In this document: one piece after another, positions 37,520 to 49,595 of the stretch
How positions within the stretch are numbered: position 1 is the stretch's first letter
Layout: every line of letters starts with the position of its first letter
DNA from: Propionibacteriales bacterium
GTDB taxonomy: Bacteria; Actinomycetota; Actinomycetes; Propionibacteriales; Nocardioidaceae
Direction of reading: 5' to 3'
Assembly (NCBI GenBank): GCA_026392415.1
Contig: JAPLCC010000052.1
Coordinates: forward strand, 1-64,000
DNA length: 64,000 bases
Notes under the pieces: model-generated
The model's database searches: none
What the model was told of the DNA's origin: nothing
The model's input: only the letters and a program-made list of their open reading frames with translations
Made by a program: the position numbers and the translations under genes

Positions 37520-38616
37520 CCACTCCCGCCGTCATCCACGTGGCCACCGCGTCGCCGTACGACGTCGTGGTCGGCCACGGTGTCCTCGATCGCCTGCGCG
37601 GGCTGCTGCCTGCGGGCGTGCAGCGGGTCGCGATCGTGTGCCCCGAGTCGCTCGAGGACCTGCTCGACCCGTTCGCCGAACTTCTCGACGGCCTCGATGT
37701 CGTGGTGCTGCAGGTGCCTGACGGCGAGGAAGCCAAGAACTGGGAAGTCGCCGCCGCGTGCTGGGAAGCGCTGGGCGAGGACGGCTTCACCCGCTCCGAC
37801 GCCGTGGTCACCCTCGGCGGCGGCGCGACCACCGACCTGGGTGGCTTCGTGGCCGCGACCTGGCTGCGCGGCGTCGCCGTCATCCACGTCCCGACGACGC
37901 TGCTCGCGATGGTCGACGCCGCGGTCGGTGGCAAGACCGGCATCAACACCCCCGCCGGCAAGAACCTCGTCGGCTCGTTCCACGAGCCCGCCGGCGTGCT
38001 GTGCGATCTCGCCCTGCTCGAGACGCTGCCCCGCGAGGAGCTGGTCGCAGGCCTCGGCGAGGTCATCAAGTGCGGCTTCATCGCCGATCCGCGGATCCTG
38101 GAACTGGTCGAGCAGACCGATCCGGCGACCCTGACCGCCGACTCGCTGGTGCTGCGCGAGCTCGTCGAGCGCTCGATCGTGGTCAAGGCCGACGTCGTCG
38201 CCGGTGACCTCAAGGAGACCGGGGGAGTCGCCGGACACCCGGGGCGCGAGGCGCTCAACTACGGTCACACGCTCGCCCACGCGATCGAGAAGGCCACCGA
38301 CTACGACATCCGCCACGGAGAGGCCGTGGCGATCGGCTGCGTCTTCGTCGCCGAGCTGGCAGGACGCGCGGCGGGTCTGTCCGCCGACCTCGTCGAGCGG
38401 CACCGGAGCACCTTCGGCCGCGTCGGGCTCCCCGTCACCTGGAGCGGCGCCGACTTCGAGAGCCTGCTCGCGACGATGCGGGTGGACAAGAAGTCCCGCG
38501 GCAACCAGCTCCGCTTCGTCGTCCTCGACGACCTGGCGAAGCCGGTCGTGCTGGCCGGCCCCTCCGAGGAACACCTGCGGGCGGCGTACGACGCGATCAG
38601 TGGCGGCGTCTCGTGA
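37516..38616 (+). CDS. aroB: 3-dehydroquinate synthase
   Basis: NAD- and metal-dependent cyclisation of DAHP to 3-dehydroquinate. The 366-aa product has the NAD-binding segment TLGGGATTDLGGFVAATWLRG (about 98-118), metal ligands in the GEVIKCG region and HGEAVAIG, and LNYGHTLAHAIE. GTG start by a 4-nt overlap with aroK. Full length. Confidence 0.96.
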   Translation: MTTPAVIHVATASPYDVVVGHGVLDRLRGLLPAGVQRVAIVCPESLEDLLDPFAELLDGLDVVVLQVPDGEEAKNWEVAAACWEALGEDGFTRSDAVVTLGGGATTDLGGFVAATWLRGVAVIHVPTTLLAMVDAAVGGKTGINTPAGKNLVGSFHEPAGVLCDLALLETLPREELVAGLGEVIKCGFIADPRILELVEQTDPATLTADSLVLRELVERSIVVKADVVAGDLKETGGVAGHPGREALNYGHTLAHAIEKATDYDIRHGEAVAIGCVFVAELAGRAAGLSADLVERHRSTFGRVGLPVTWSGADFESLLATMRVDKKSRGNQLRFVVLDDLAKPVVLAGPSEEHLRAAYDAISGGVS

Positions 38617-39056
38617 GTGCCTCGGTGCTCGTCCTCAATGGTCCGAACCTGGGGCGCCTGGGGCGCCGCCAGCAGGAGATCTACGGCCACACCACCCACG
38701 ACCAGCTGGTCGAGCTCTGCGAGCAGTGGGCCGGGGCGGTCGGCCTGGAGGTGCAGGTCCGGCAGACGAACCACGAAGGCACGATGCTCGACTGGCTCAA
38801 CGAGGCCGCCGACGCGGGATCGCCGGTCGTGCTCAATGCCGCTGCGTGGACGCACTACTCGCTCGCGATCTTCGATGCCTGCGCCCAGCTCACGGCTCCG
38901 CTCGTCGAGGTGCACATCTCGGACCCGAAACAGCGCCCCGAGGAGTTCCGGCACACGTCGTACGTCGAGCCGTACGCGACGCTGACCATCTCCGGCCAGG
39001 GCATCGACGGCTACCGGCAGGCGCTCGAATTCATCGCTGACCACTCGGCGCACTAG
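38613..39056 (+). CDS. aroQ: 3-dehydroquinate dehydratase, type II
   Basis: Dodecameric type II dehydroquinase that makes 3-dehydroshikimate. The 147-aa product has the signature [20 protein letters not shown], with the catalytic tyrosine at about residue 25, the substrate-binding [12 protein letters not shown], and [10 protein letters not shown]. It closes the aro operon. The stop codon TAG forms part of the TAGACT -10 element for efp. Confidence 0.96.
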   Translation: MSASVLVLNGPNLGRLGRRQQEIYGHTTHDQLVELCEQWAGAVGLEVQVRQTNHEGTMLDWLNEAADAGSPVVLNAAAWTHYSLAIFDACAQLTAPLVEVHISDPKQRPEEFRHTSYVEPYATLTISGQGIDGYRQALEFIADHSAH

Positions 39057-39089
39057 ACTTCGCTGCCGGTCCCGAGCACCCCGGGGACC
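39054..39089 (+). promoter_or_regulatory. efp promoter -10 and 5'-leader hairpin
   Basis: TAGACT (39054-39059) overlaps the aroQ stop. Downstream, GGTCCC (39068-39073) and GGGACC (39084-39089) can pair across a 10-nt loop, either as a weak terminator for the aro operon or as a stem at the 5' end of the efp mRNA. The efp ATG is 41 nt further on. Confidence 0.35.
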
Positions 39090-39130
39090 ACTCGAACCGC
39101 TTTGACATCTGCATCGGAGAACACGCGCGC

Positions 39131-39697
39131 ATGGCATCGACCAATGACCTCAAGAACGGCATGGTTCTCAACATCGACGGCCAGCTCTGGGCTGTGGTGG
39201 AGTTCCAGCACGTCAAGCCCGGCAAGGGCCCGGCGTTCGTCCGGACCAAGCTGAAGAACGTCGAGTCGGGCAAGAACGTCGACCGCACCTTCAACGCCGG
39301 GACCAAGGTCGAGACCGCTACGGTCGACCGCCGCACGATGCAGTACCTCTACAACGACGGCGTCAGCTACGTCTTCATGGACACCGGCACGTTCGAGCAG
39401 ACCGAGGTCGCGCCCGAGATCGTCGGCAGCGCCTCGGGCTTCATGCTCGAGAACCAGGAGGCGATCGTCGCCACCAACGAGGGTCGGGTGCTCTTCATCG
39501 AGCTGCCTGCCTCCGTCGAGCTCGTGGTCAGCTACACCGAGCCCGGCGTGGTCGGCGACTCCGCGACCGGCCGCACCAAGCCGGCCACGCTGGAGACCGG
39601 GGCCGAGATCCAGGTGCCGCTGTTCATCGAGCAGGGCGAGAAGATCAAGGTGGACACCCGCGAGGGTGGTTCCTACCTCTCCCGCGTGAAGGGCTGA
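39131..39697 (+). CDS. efp: Elongation factor P
   Basis: EF-P binds between the ribosomal P and E sites and relieves stalling at polyproline. The 188-aa product has three beta-barrel domains; the tip loop of domain I reads [10 protein letters not shown], with a lysine where many bacteria carry a modified residue, and domain III ends in the conserved [19 protein letters not shown]. No modification enzyme gene is nearby. Eight nt separate it from nusB. Confidence 0.97.
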   Translation: MASTNDLKNGMVLNIDGQLWAVVEFQHVKPGKGPAFVRTKLKNVESGKNVDRTFNAGTKVETATVDRRTMQYLYNDGVSYVFMDTGTFEQTEVAPEIVGSASGFMLENQEAIVATNEGRVLFIELPASVELVVSYTEPGVVGDSATGRTKPATLETGAEIQVPLFIEQGEKIKVDTREGGSYLSRVKG

Positions 39698-39704
39698 CCA
39701 GCAG

Positions 39705-40112
39705 GTGGGAGCCCGGACCAAGGCGCGCAAGCGAGCCCTCGACGTCCTCTACGCCGCTGACATGCGGGGCGAGTCGGGACTCGAGGCGCTCGAGCGCGTC
39801 ACGGCCGACGGCGAACAGCTGACCAACCCCTACACCGCGACGCTGGTGCGCGCAGTTTCGGAGCACCAGACCCGGATCGACGAGATCCTCGTCCAGTTCT
39901 CGACTGACTGGAGCCTGGCCCGGATGCCTGCCGTGGACCGGAACGTCCTGCGGATCGGGGTCTGGGAGCTGCTCTGGGCCGATGACGTGCCCGACACGGT
40001 CGCCGTGACCGAGGCGATGGGTCTCGTGCGTGAACTCTCGACCGATGAGTCGCCTTCGTTCGTCAACGGCGTCCTCGGCGCCATCCAGCGGAGCAAGTCC
40101 ACTCTGGTTTGA
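39705..40112 (+). CDS. nusB: Transcription antitermination factor NusB
   Basis: RNA-binding factor of rRNA transcription antitermination, acting with NusE (S10). The 135-aa all-helical product has ARTKARKRALDVLYAADM at the N-terminus and the C-terminal NusB signature DRNVLRIGVWELLW...PDTVAVTEAMGLV...PSFVNGVLGAI. GTG start, 8 nt after efp. The gene that follows is a flavin reductase; bldD, which often follows nusB in Streptomyces, is absent. Confidence 0.95.
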   Translation: MGARTKARKRALDVLYAADMRGESGLEALERVTADGEQLTNPYTATLVRAVSEHQTRIDEILVQFSTDWSLARMPAVDRNVLRIGVWELLWADDVPDTVAVTEAMGLVRELSTDESPSFVNGVLGAIQRSKSTLV

Positions 40113-40139
40113 GTTCACCCGGCGTGCCAGTGTGTTGGC

Positions 40140-41513
40140 ATGCCGGATTCAACTGAAGTCGACGTCGTCGTCATCGGACTCGGACCGGGCGGCGAGCACG
40201 TCGCTGCGTCCCTGGCCAGGGCCGGACTCTCCGTGGTCGGGGTCGACCGCCGCCTCGTGGGCGGCGAATGTCCCTACTTCGGGTGTGTCCCCTCGAAGAT
40301 GATGATCCGGGCGGCGGACGCCCTCCAGGAGGCCCGTCGGGTGTCGTCCCTCGGCGGCTCGGTGGACGTGCGCCCCGACTGGGGTCCGGTGGCCGACCGG
40401 ATCCGTGACGAGGCCACCGACGACTGGGACGACACTGTCGCGGTCGAGCGACTGGAGAGCGCGGGAGCGGAGTTCGTCCCCGGCACCGGCCGGTTGGCCG
40501 GGCCGGGGCGCGTCCAGGTCGAGACCGCCGGCGGCACGCGTGACTTCGTCGTACGACGAGGAGTGGTGCTCAACACCGGCACCGAACCGGCCGTCCCTCC
40601 GATCGAAGGGCTGGCCGGGACGCCGTACTGGACCAACCGTGACGTCGTGAAGGTCCGCGACCTCCCCGCGAGCCTGGTCGTGCTCGGCGGGGGAGCCATC
40701 GGCTGCGAGCTCGCGCAGGCGTTCGCGCGGTTCGGCGTCGAGGTCACCGTCGTCGAGGCGGCCGAGCGCATCCTCGGGCCGGAGGAACCCGAGGCGAGCG
40801 CGGTCGTGGCGGAGGCGCTGGAGGCCGAGGGCATCGGTGTCCGCGCCGGCGTCGGCGTCACCGGCGTCACCCACGAGGGAGCGTTCACCATCGGCCTGGC
40901 CGACGGCACGTCGATCGGTGCCGAGGCGCTGCTGGTGGCCGCCGGGCGACGTAACAACCTCGGCGACATCGGGCTGGAGACGATCGGTCTCGACCCGTCC
41001 GTCCGGGTCCTGGAGACCGACGAGCGGATGCGGGTCGCCGAGGGACTCTGGGCGGTCGGTGACATCACCGGCAATGGTGCCTTCACGCACATGTCGATGT
41101 ACCAGGCCAACGTCGCTGTGAGGGACCTGACGGGTGAGGACGGTCCGTGGGCGGACTACCGCGCGGTCGCCCGCGCCACCTTCACCGATCCCGAGGTCGG
41201 GTCGGTCGGCCTGACGGAGAAGCAGGCTCGTGACGCGGGGCTCGATGTCGGCGTCGGACTCTCGAAGCTGCCGGAGTCGAGCCGCGGGTGGTTGCACAAG
41301 GTGGGCAACGACGGCCTGATCAAGGTGGTCGCCGACCTCGACCGGGGCGTTCTCGTCGGAGCCACTGCCGTCGGCCCGTCCGGCGGCGAGATCATCGGCA
41401 TGCTGGTGACGGCGGTGCACGCCGAGGTTCCGCTGGCGACGCTCAGGGGGATGCACTTCGCCTATCCCACCTTCCACCGTGCGATCGAGACGGCACTGTC
41501 CGACATTGGATAG
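40140..41513 (+). CDS. NAD(P)/FAD-dependent pyridine nucleotide-disulfide oxidoreductase
   Basis: A 457-aa flavoprotein of the dihydrolipoamide dehydrogenase/mercuric reductase superfamily. FAD-binding GLGPGG is at about 13-18, the redox-active pair is C44/C49 in GGECPYFGCVPSK (an unusual intervening CPYFGC), the NAD(P) motif is LGGGAIGCELA, and the C-terminal dimerisation domain ends AYPTFHRAIE, so the His-Pro-Thr...Glu base of lipoamide dehydrogenase is not preserved. It is therefore unlikely to be Lpd itself. The substrate is unknown. It stands alone between nusB and a short remnant. Confidence 0.88.
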   Translation: MPDSTEVDVVVIGLGPGGEHVAASLARAGLSVVGVDRRLVGGECPYFGCVPSKMMIRAADALQEARRVSSLGGSVDVRPDWGPVADRIRDEATDDWDDTVAVERLESAGAEFVPGTGRLAGPGRVQVETAGGTRDFVVRRGVVLNTGTEPAVPPIEGLAGTPYWTNRDVVKVRDLPASLVVLGGGAIGCELAQAFARFGVEVTVVEAAERILGPEEPEASAVVAEALEAEGIGVRAGVGVTGVTHEGAFTIGLADGTSIGAEALLVAAGRRNNLGDIGLETIGLDPSVRVLETDERMRVAEGLWAVGDITGNGAFTHMSMYQANVAVRDLTGEDGPWADYRAVARATFTDPEVGSVGLTEKQARDAGLDVGVGLSKLPESSRGWLHKVGNDGLIKVVADLDRGVLVGATAVGPSGGEIIGMLVTAVHAEVPLATLRGMHFAYPTFHRAIETALSDIG

Positions 41514-41560
41514 GTTGGGCACGCCTTGAGGTGCCCTGACTGCCTATCTCGGAGGTTCTC

Positions 41561-41708
41561 GTGAGTCAGCCTCACGCCGACACATTCGGCGCCCCCCTCG
41601 TCGCCCCGATCGCGGAACACACGGTCAGTCGTTCCCTACAACCAGTTGTCAGAGGCGACGCAGCGTGCCTGGTTGCGGGCGTGCGCGGGCATGGCTTCGG
41701 CGCTGTAG
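41561..41708 (+). pseudogene. Possible small gene broken by a frameshift
   Basis: A GTG at 41561 follows a perfect GGAGG at 41551-41555 and begins MSQPHADTFGAPLVAPIAEH with high third-position GC. Near 41625-41631 the coding-like signal moves to another frame, which reads VPYNQLSEATQRAWLRACAG and stops at TAG 41706-41708, again with high third-position GC. Together they would encode a protein of about 48 residues if one base were removed. The original frame runs on into antisense of the next gene, which looks spurious. The family is unknown; the call rests on the ribosome binding site and composition. Confidence 0.35.
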
Positions 41709-41715
41709 ACCGGGC

Positions 41716-42198
41716 TCAGTGCTTGAGCGAAGGGTCCCAGCGGTTGGCGATCAGCTTGAAGCTCGGGGTGTCGTCCAGGGAGGTCATCGCCTCGTAGATG
41801 CGCTCGTACTTCGTCGACGCGATCCGCCACGCGCCGTCGGCGTCCTTGCGGTAGGTGTCGACGTAGTAGCCGGCGCCGCGGATCTGCACCTTGAAGTCCG
41901 GCACGATCACGGTGTCCTCGAAGGCCCACGAGCCAGTGGCGGTGTCGCCGTCGACGTCGATCTCCGGATGGTTGGCGATGTGGACGGTCACGATCCCGGG
42001 GCCGAGGTTCTCCGACATGAACGCCACGACGTCGGCGCGGTTGTCGTAGTGCAACGGCTTGTCCATCGCCTGCGTGCCGTACCGGGCGGTGACGTCCTCG
42101 GCGAGGCAGTCGCCGAACTCGTCCCACAACTTCAGGTCGAGCGTGCGGAAGTAGCGGTGCTTGAGGCGCTTGATCTCTTCAACTGCGGCGAGGTCCAT
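41716..42198 (-). CDS. NTF2/SnoaL-like (SnoaL_4) family protein
   Basis: A 160-aa soluble protein with the cone-shaped NTF2-like fold: an N-terminal helix EIKRLKHRYFRTLD, the DEFGDCLAEDVTARYG region, and strands with TGSWAFEDTVIV and RGAGYYVDTYRKDADGAWRIAST. Relatives include SnoaL_4 proteins such as bile-acid 7-alpha-dehydratases, ketosteroid-isomerase-like proteins and ring-hydroxylase-associated proteins. The ATG at 42198 is preceded on the same strand by TAGGCT 6 nt away, overlapped by a KstR-like palindrome. The exact reaction is unknown; a link to steroid metabolism is inferred from the operator. Confidence 0.82.
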   Translation of the reverse strand: MDLAAVEEIKRLKHRYFRTLDLKLWDEFGDCLAEDVTARYGTQAMDKPLHYDNRADVVAFMSENLGPGIVTVHIANHPEIDVDGDTATGSWAFEDTVIVPDFKVQIRGAGYYVDTYRKDADGAWRIASTKYERIYEAMTSLDDTPSFKLIANRWDPSLKH

Positions 42199-42204
42199 CG
42201 GGCC

Positions 42205-42210
42205 AGCCTA
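42205..42210 (-). promoter_or_regulatory. -10 element of a leaderless NTF2-like gene promoter
   Basis: On the minus strand TAGGCT lies 6 nt before the ATG. It overlaps the first bases of the palindrome at 42208-42223, so a bound repressor would block polymerase. Confidence 0.5.
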
Positions 42211-42223
42211 GAACGTGTTCTAG
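42208..42223. promoter_or_regulatory. KstR-like operator palindrome
   Basis: CTAGAACGTGTTCTAG is a perfect 16-bp palindrome. Its inner 14 bases TAGAACGTGTTCTA fit TnnAACnnGTTnnA, the motif bound by the TetR-family cholesterol-catabolism repressor KstR in mycobacteria. It covers the -10 of the minus-strand NTF2-like gene and starts 9 nt before its ATG. Another TetR-family repressor with a similar site cannot be excluded. Confidence 0.7.
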
Positions 42224-42316
42224 TTTCTGTCGACGGTGTCGTGCGGGTCTCGAGACGGTTGCTCGCAACTCCCGGCCACGGAGCGTGCCGGTTGGTCGCG
42301 GCGTCGCGCGGACCGG

Positions 42317-42322
42317 TAAGGT
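42317..42322 (+). promoter_or_regulatory. -10 element of the pyr operon promoter
   Basis: TAAGGT lies 16 nt before the PyrR-binding element. Transcription would begin near 42329, giving a leader of about 57 nt that consists mainly of that element. A TTGGTC at 42292-42297 is a possible but widely spaced -35. Confidence 0.45.
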
Positions 42323-42338
42323 GACGCCTGATCGACAT

Positions 42339-42371
42339 CCTTTAACGAGCCGTCCTGTGAGGCGGAGAAGG
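42339..42371 (+). promoter_or_regulatory. PyrR-binding RNA element of the pyr operon leader
   Basis: The sequence CCTTTAACGAGCC, GTCCTGTGA, GGCGGAGAAGG has the conserved PyrR anti-antiterminator layout: CCUUU-A at the 5' side, an inner GCC/GGC stem with loop GUCC-GUGA, and AAGG closing the outer stem. No terminator or antiterminator pair follows. Instead AAGGAAGG (42368-42375), the likely ribosome binding site for the TTG start at 42386, forms the 3' arm. Binding of UMP-PyrR would hide it, as reported for mycobacterial translational control. Confidence 0.85.
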
Positions 42372-42385
42372 AAGGTCAACCCACC

Positions 42386-42982
42386 TTGCCTGCGCACCAG
42401 ACGTCCACGCCCCACGATGGATCCACGGGCCGCGTCGTTCTCGACGCCGGCGACATCAACCGGGCAGTGACCCGCATTTCCCACGAGATCCTCGAGCGCA
42501 ACAAGGGCGCCGAGGATCTTTTGCTTCTCGGCCTCCACACGCGCGGGGTGCCGCTGGCCGAGCGCATCGCCGCCAGCATCGCCAAGGTCGAAGGCACGAC
42601 GGTCGCGACCGGCGCCCTCGACGTGACCATGTACCGCGACGACCTGCGCACGCACCCCACGAGGGTCGCGAGCCACACCCAGGTGCCCGCCGGCGGCATC
42701 GACGGCAAGACCGTGGTGCTCGTCGACGACGTGCTCTACAGCGGCCGCACCATCCGTGCCGCGCTCGACGCCCTGTCCGACCTCGGCCGACCGGCCGTCG
42801 TACGGCTGGCCGTGTTGGTCGACCGCGGTCATCGCGAGTTGCCGATCCGCGCCGACCACGTCGGCAAGAACCTTCCCACTGCACGCAGCGAACGGGTCAG
42901 CCTGCGCCTGGTGGAGACCGACGGCGAGGACGAGGTCCGCATTGTCGACAGCACCGGTCCGACGGATGGAGGTGAGGCATGA
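42386..42982 (+). CDS. pyrR: Bifunctional pyr operon regulator / uracil phosphoribosyltransferase PyrR
   Basis: UMP-sensing RNA-binding protein that represses the pyr operon and has weak UPRTase activity. The 198-aa product has a short disordered N-terminus, the basic RNA-binding face including [12 protein letters not shown], the conserved THPTRV segment, and the PRPP motif [19 protein letters not shown] (about 109-127). The TTG start lies 10 nt after GAAGG at the 3' end of the PyrR element, suggesting autoregulation. pyrB begins 4 nt inside its end. Confidence 0.94.
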   Translation: MPAHQTSTPHDGSTGRVVLDAGDINRAVTRISHEILERNKGAEDLLLLGLHTRGVPLAERIAASIAKVEGTTVATGALDVTMYRDDLRTHPTRVASHTQVPAGGIDGKTVVLVDDVLYSGRTIRAALDALSDLGRPAVVRLAVLVDRGHRELPIRADHVGKNLPTARSERVSLRLVETDGEDEVRIVDSTGPTDGGEA

Positions 42983-43929
42983 CCCGCCACCTGCTCAGCA
43001 TCGATGACCTCGAGGTCAGCGACATCGAGGACATCTTCACCACCGCCGCCGAGATGCATGACGTGCAGAAGCGCTCGGTCAAGAAGCTGCCGGCCCTGCG
43101 CGGGCGCACGGTCATCAACCTGTTCTTCGAGGACTCCACCCGGACCCGCTCGAGCTTCGAGATCGCCGGCAAGTGGCTCTCGGCCGACGTGATCAACCTG
43201 TCCGCCAAGGGCAGCAGTGCCAGCAAGGGCGAGTCGCTGCGCGACACCGTGCTGACCGTGACCGCCATGGGCATCGACGGGCTCGTCGTGCGCCATGGCG
43301 CCAGCGGCGCGGCCGAGCAGATCAGCCGCTGGGTCGACGTCCCGGTCATCAACGCCGGTGACGGTACCCACGAGCACCCCACCCAGGCGCTGCTCGACGG
43401 CTACACGCTGACCCGTCGGCTCGGCACCCTCGAGGGCAAGCACGTGGCCATCGTGGGCGACCTGACCCACAGCCGGGTGTTCCGCAGCAACGTCAAGAGC
43501 CTGATCAAGCTCGGCGCGACCGTCACGGTCGTCGCCCCGCCGACCCTGATGCCGTCCGGCGTCGCTGACTGGTCGAAGGAGGCCGGGTTCGCGACGTCGT
43601 ACGACCTGGACACCGTGTTGCCCGAGGCCGACGCCGTCATGATGCTGCGTGTCCAGCGCGAGCGGATGAGTGGTGGGTTCTTCCCGACCGCACGTGAGTA
43701 CACCGTCGGCTACGGACTGACCCGCGACCGGCTCTCGCTGCTCAAGCCCGGCACGCCGATCCTGCACCCCGGCCCGATGAACCGCGGACTGGAGATCTCC
43801 GCCGACGCCGCCGACGCGATCGACTCCGCCGTGCTCGACCAGGTCTCCGCGGGCGTCGCCGTCCGCATGTCCGTGCTCTACCACCTGCTGACTGGGGAAC
43901 CCCAGGGCAACGAAGGAGTGGGCGAATGA
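42979..43929 (+). CDS. pyrB: Aspartate carbamoyltransferase catalytic subunit
   Basis: Makes carbamoyl-aspartate from carbamoyl phosphate and aspartate. The 316-aa product has the carbamoyl phosphate motif [13 protein letters not shown] (about 49-61), [26 protein letters not shown] and the aspartate-site residues in LRVQRERM. No pyrI regulatory gene is present, as usual for actinobacteria. ATGA overlaps at both ends within the pyr operon. Confidence 0.97.
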   Translation: MTRHLLSIDDLEVSDIEDIFTTAAEMHDVQKRSVKKLPALRGRTVINLFFEDSTRTRSSFEIAGKWLSADVINLSAKGSSASKGESLRDTVLTVTAMGIDGLVVRHGASGAAEQISRWVDVPVINAGDGTHEHPTQALLDGYTLTRRLGTLEGKHVAIVGDLTHSRVFRSNVKSLIKLGATVTVVAPPTLMPSGVADWSKEAGFATSYDLDTVLPEADAVMMLRVQRERMSGGFFPTAREYTVGYGLTRDRLSLLKPGTPILHPGPMNRGLEISADAADAIDSAVLDQVSAGVAVRMSVLYHLLTGEPQGNEGVGE

Positions 43930-45236
43930 GCTCGATCCTGATCAGGGGCGCTGCGCTGCCCGACGGTACGACGACCGATGTCCTCGTCGCGGACGGCGTG
44001 ATCCAGGAGCTCGGGGTTTCGACGGGCTCAACCAACCTGGCTGGTGCGACGAAGGTGATCGACGCTGACGGGCTGGTCATCCTGCCCGGCCTGGTCGACC
44101 TGCACACGCACCTGCGCGAGCCGGGCCGTGAAGACGCGGAGACGGTGCTGACCGGATCGCGCGCCGCAGCGGTCGGTGGCTTCACCGCGGTCCTCGCGAT
44201 GGCCAACACCAACCCCGTCACCGACACTGCCGAGGCCGCCGAGCGGGTCCTCGACCTGGGCCGAACCGCCGGACTCGTCGACGTCCAGCCCGTCGGCGCC
44301 GTGACCAAGGGTCTCGGCGGCGAGGAGCTCGCCGAACTGGGCCTGATGGCGCGCTCGCGCGCCAGGGTGCGGGTCTTCTCCGACGACGGCAAGTGTGTTG
44401 CCGACCCGCGGGTGATGCGGCGCGCACTGGAGTACGTCAAGGCGTTCGGCGGCGTCATCAGCCAGCACAGCCAGGACCCGTCGCTGGCGGGCGCGACCGC
44501 ATGCTGCCACGAGGGCGAGCTCTCGGGCCGCCTCGGCCTGCCGGGCTGGCCCGGGGTGGCCGAGGAGATCATCGTCGCGCGCGACGTGATGCTGGCGCGC
44601 CACACGGGCAGCCGGGTGCACGTCGCCCACGTGTCGACCGCCGGAAGTGTGGAGGTAATCCGCTGGGCCAAGGCGCAGGGGATCGACGTCACCGCCGAGG
44701 TCACCCCGCACCACCTGCTGCTGACGACCGACCTGCTCGGCACCTACGACCCGACGTTCAAGGTCAACCCGCCGCTGCGTCCCGACGAGGACGTCCAGGC
44801 CCTGCGCGCAGCCCTGGCCGACGGCACGATCGACGCCGTCGCCACCGACCACGCCCCGCACGCCCGCCACGACAAGGAGCACGCCTTCGTCGATGCGGCG
44901 TTCGGCATGCTCGGGCTGGAGACCGCGCTGTCGGTCGTCAGCACCGTGATGGTCCAGGGCGGGCTGCTCGACTGGGCCGGCGTCGCCCGCGTGATGAGCG
45001 CCAACCCCGCACGGATCGCCGGTCTCGAAGGCCATGGCCGACCGATCGCTGTCGGCGAGCCCGCCAACCTGACCCTGATCGACCCGGCAGCGCAGGTCGT
45101 CGTCGACCGCGCCGCCAGCGTCTCGCTGAGCCGCAACAACCCCTGGCACGACCGCAAGCTGACGGGCTCCGTCGTCGCCACGCTCCTGCGTGGCACGGTG
45201 ACGTACGGGCCCGCGCTGGAAGGAGCACTCCTGTGA
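43926..45236 (+). CDS. pyrC: Dihydroorotase
   Basis: Zinc-dependent cyclisation of carbamoyl-aspartate to dihydroorotate. The 436-aa class I enzyme has the metal motif [16 protein letters not shown] (about 58-73), further ligands in VSQHSQDP-like and [12 protein letters not shown] segments and [13 protein letters not shown] near residue 305. ATG overlaps pyrB; the stop overlaps the carA GTG. Confidence 0.96.
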   Translation: MSSILIRGAALPDGTTTDVLVADGVIQELGVSTGSTNLAGATKVIDADGLVILPGLVDLHTHLREPGREDAETVLTGSRAAAVGGFTAVLAMANTNPVTDTAEAAERVLDLGRTAGLVDVQPVGAVTKGLGGEELAELGLMARSRARVRVFSDDGKCVADPRVMRRALEYVKAFGGVISQHSQDPSLAGATACCHEGELSGRLGLPGWPGVAEEIIVARDVMLARHTGSRVHVAHVSTAGSVEVIRWAKAQGIDVTAEVTPHHLLLTTDLLGTYDPTFKVNPPLRPDEDVQALRAALADGTIDAVATDHAPHARHDKEHAFVDAAFGMLGLETALSVVSTVMVQGGLLDWAGVARVMSANPARIAGLEGHGRPIAVGEPANLTLIDPAAQVVVDRAASVSLSRNNPWHDRKLTGSVVATLLRGTVTYGPALEGALL

Positions 45237-46362
45237 CCACCCCCGCCCTGCTCGTCCTCGAGGACGGCCGCACCTTCCACGGGGAGGCCTACGGCGCCGA
45301 GGGTGAGACCTTCGGCGAAGCCGTCTTCAACACCGGCATGACCGGCTACCAGGAGACCCTGACCGACCCGTCGTACCACCGCCAGGTCGTGGTGATGACC
45401 GCCCCGCACATCGGCAACACGGGCATGAACGACGAGGACCCGGAGTCCAGGCGGATCTGGGTCGCCGGGTACGTCGTCCGCGACCCCGCCCGGGTCCCCA
45501 GCAACTGGCGTTCGGTCCGGACGCTCGACGACGAGCTGCGCGCGCAGGGTGTCGTCGGCATCTCCGGCATCGACACCCGCGCGTTGACCCGTCACCTGCG
45601 CGAGCGCGGCGCGATGCGCGTCGGCATCTCCACCGTCGAGACCGACCCGGCCAGGCTGCTCGAGAAGGTCCAGGCGTCGTCCGCGATGAGCGGCGCCAAC
45701 CTGTCCGAGGCCGTCTCGACCGGCGAGGCGTACGTCGTCCCGGCGGTCGGCGAGAAGCGTTTCACCGTGGCGGCCCTCGACCTCGGCATCAAGGACATGA
45801 CGCCGCAGCGGATGAGCGAGCGCGGCATCGAGGTCCACGTGCTGCCGGCGACGTCGACGCTCGAGGACGTCCTCGCGGTCGGCGACAAGGGGCCCGACGG
45901 CCTCTTCTACTCCAACGGCCCGGGCGACCCGGCCGCGACCACCGGACAGGTCGAGCTGCTCCAGGAGGCGCTGGCTCGCGACCTGCCGTACTTCGGGATC
46001 TGCTTCGGCAACCAGCTCTTCGGGCGCGCCCTCGGCTTCGGCACCTACAAGTTGAAGTACGGCCACCGCGGCATCAACCAGCCGGTGATGGACCTGACGA
46101 CCCGCAAGGTCGAGGTCACCGCGCACAACCACGGGTTCGCCGTGGACGCCCCGCGCGACACGGCCACCGAGACGCCCTACGGCGTTGCCACGGTGAGCCA
46201 CGTCTGCCTCAACGACGACGTGGTCGAAGGCCTCGAGCTCCGCGATGCCGCGGGCAGTCTCAAGTCCTTCTCCGTCCAGTACCACCCCGAGGCCGCCGCC
46301 GGCCCGCACGACGCGGCGTACCTCTTCGACCGATTCGTAGATCTGCTGGAGGGCAACGCCTG

Positions 46363-46363
<1 letters not shown>
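45233..46363 (+). CDS. carA: Carbamoyl-phosphate synthase small (glutaminase) subunit
   Basis: Supplies ammonia from glutamine to CarB. The 376-aa product has the CarA N-terminal domain ([18 protein letters not shown]) and a class I amidotransferase domain with nucleophile C257 in [12 protein letters not shown] and the His/Glu pair in [12 protein letters not shown]. The GTG overlaps the pyrC stop; the frame is open well upstream only as a shadow. The TGATG overlap couples it to carB. Confidence 0.96.

Positions 46364-49594
<3,231 letters not shown>

Positions 49595-49595
<1 letters not shown>

Noticed and set aside
39068..39089. Strong terminator for the aro operon
   Set aside because: The stem is only 6 bp with a 10-nt loop and no T tract. 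It is kept only as a weak leader hairpin, not as a terminator call.
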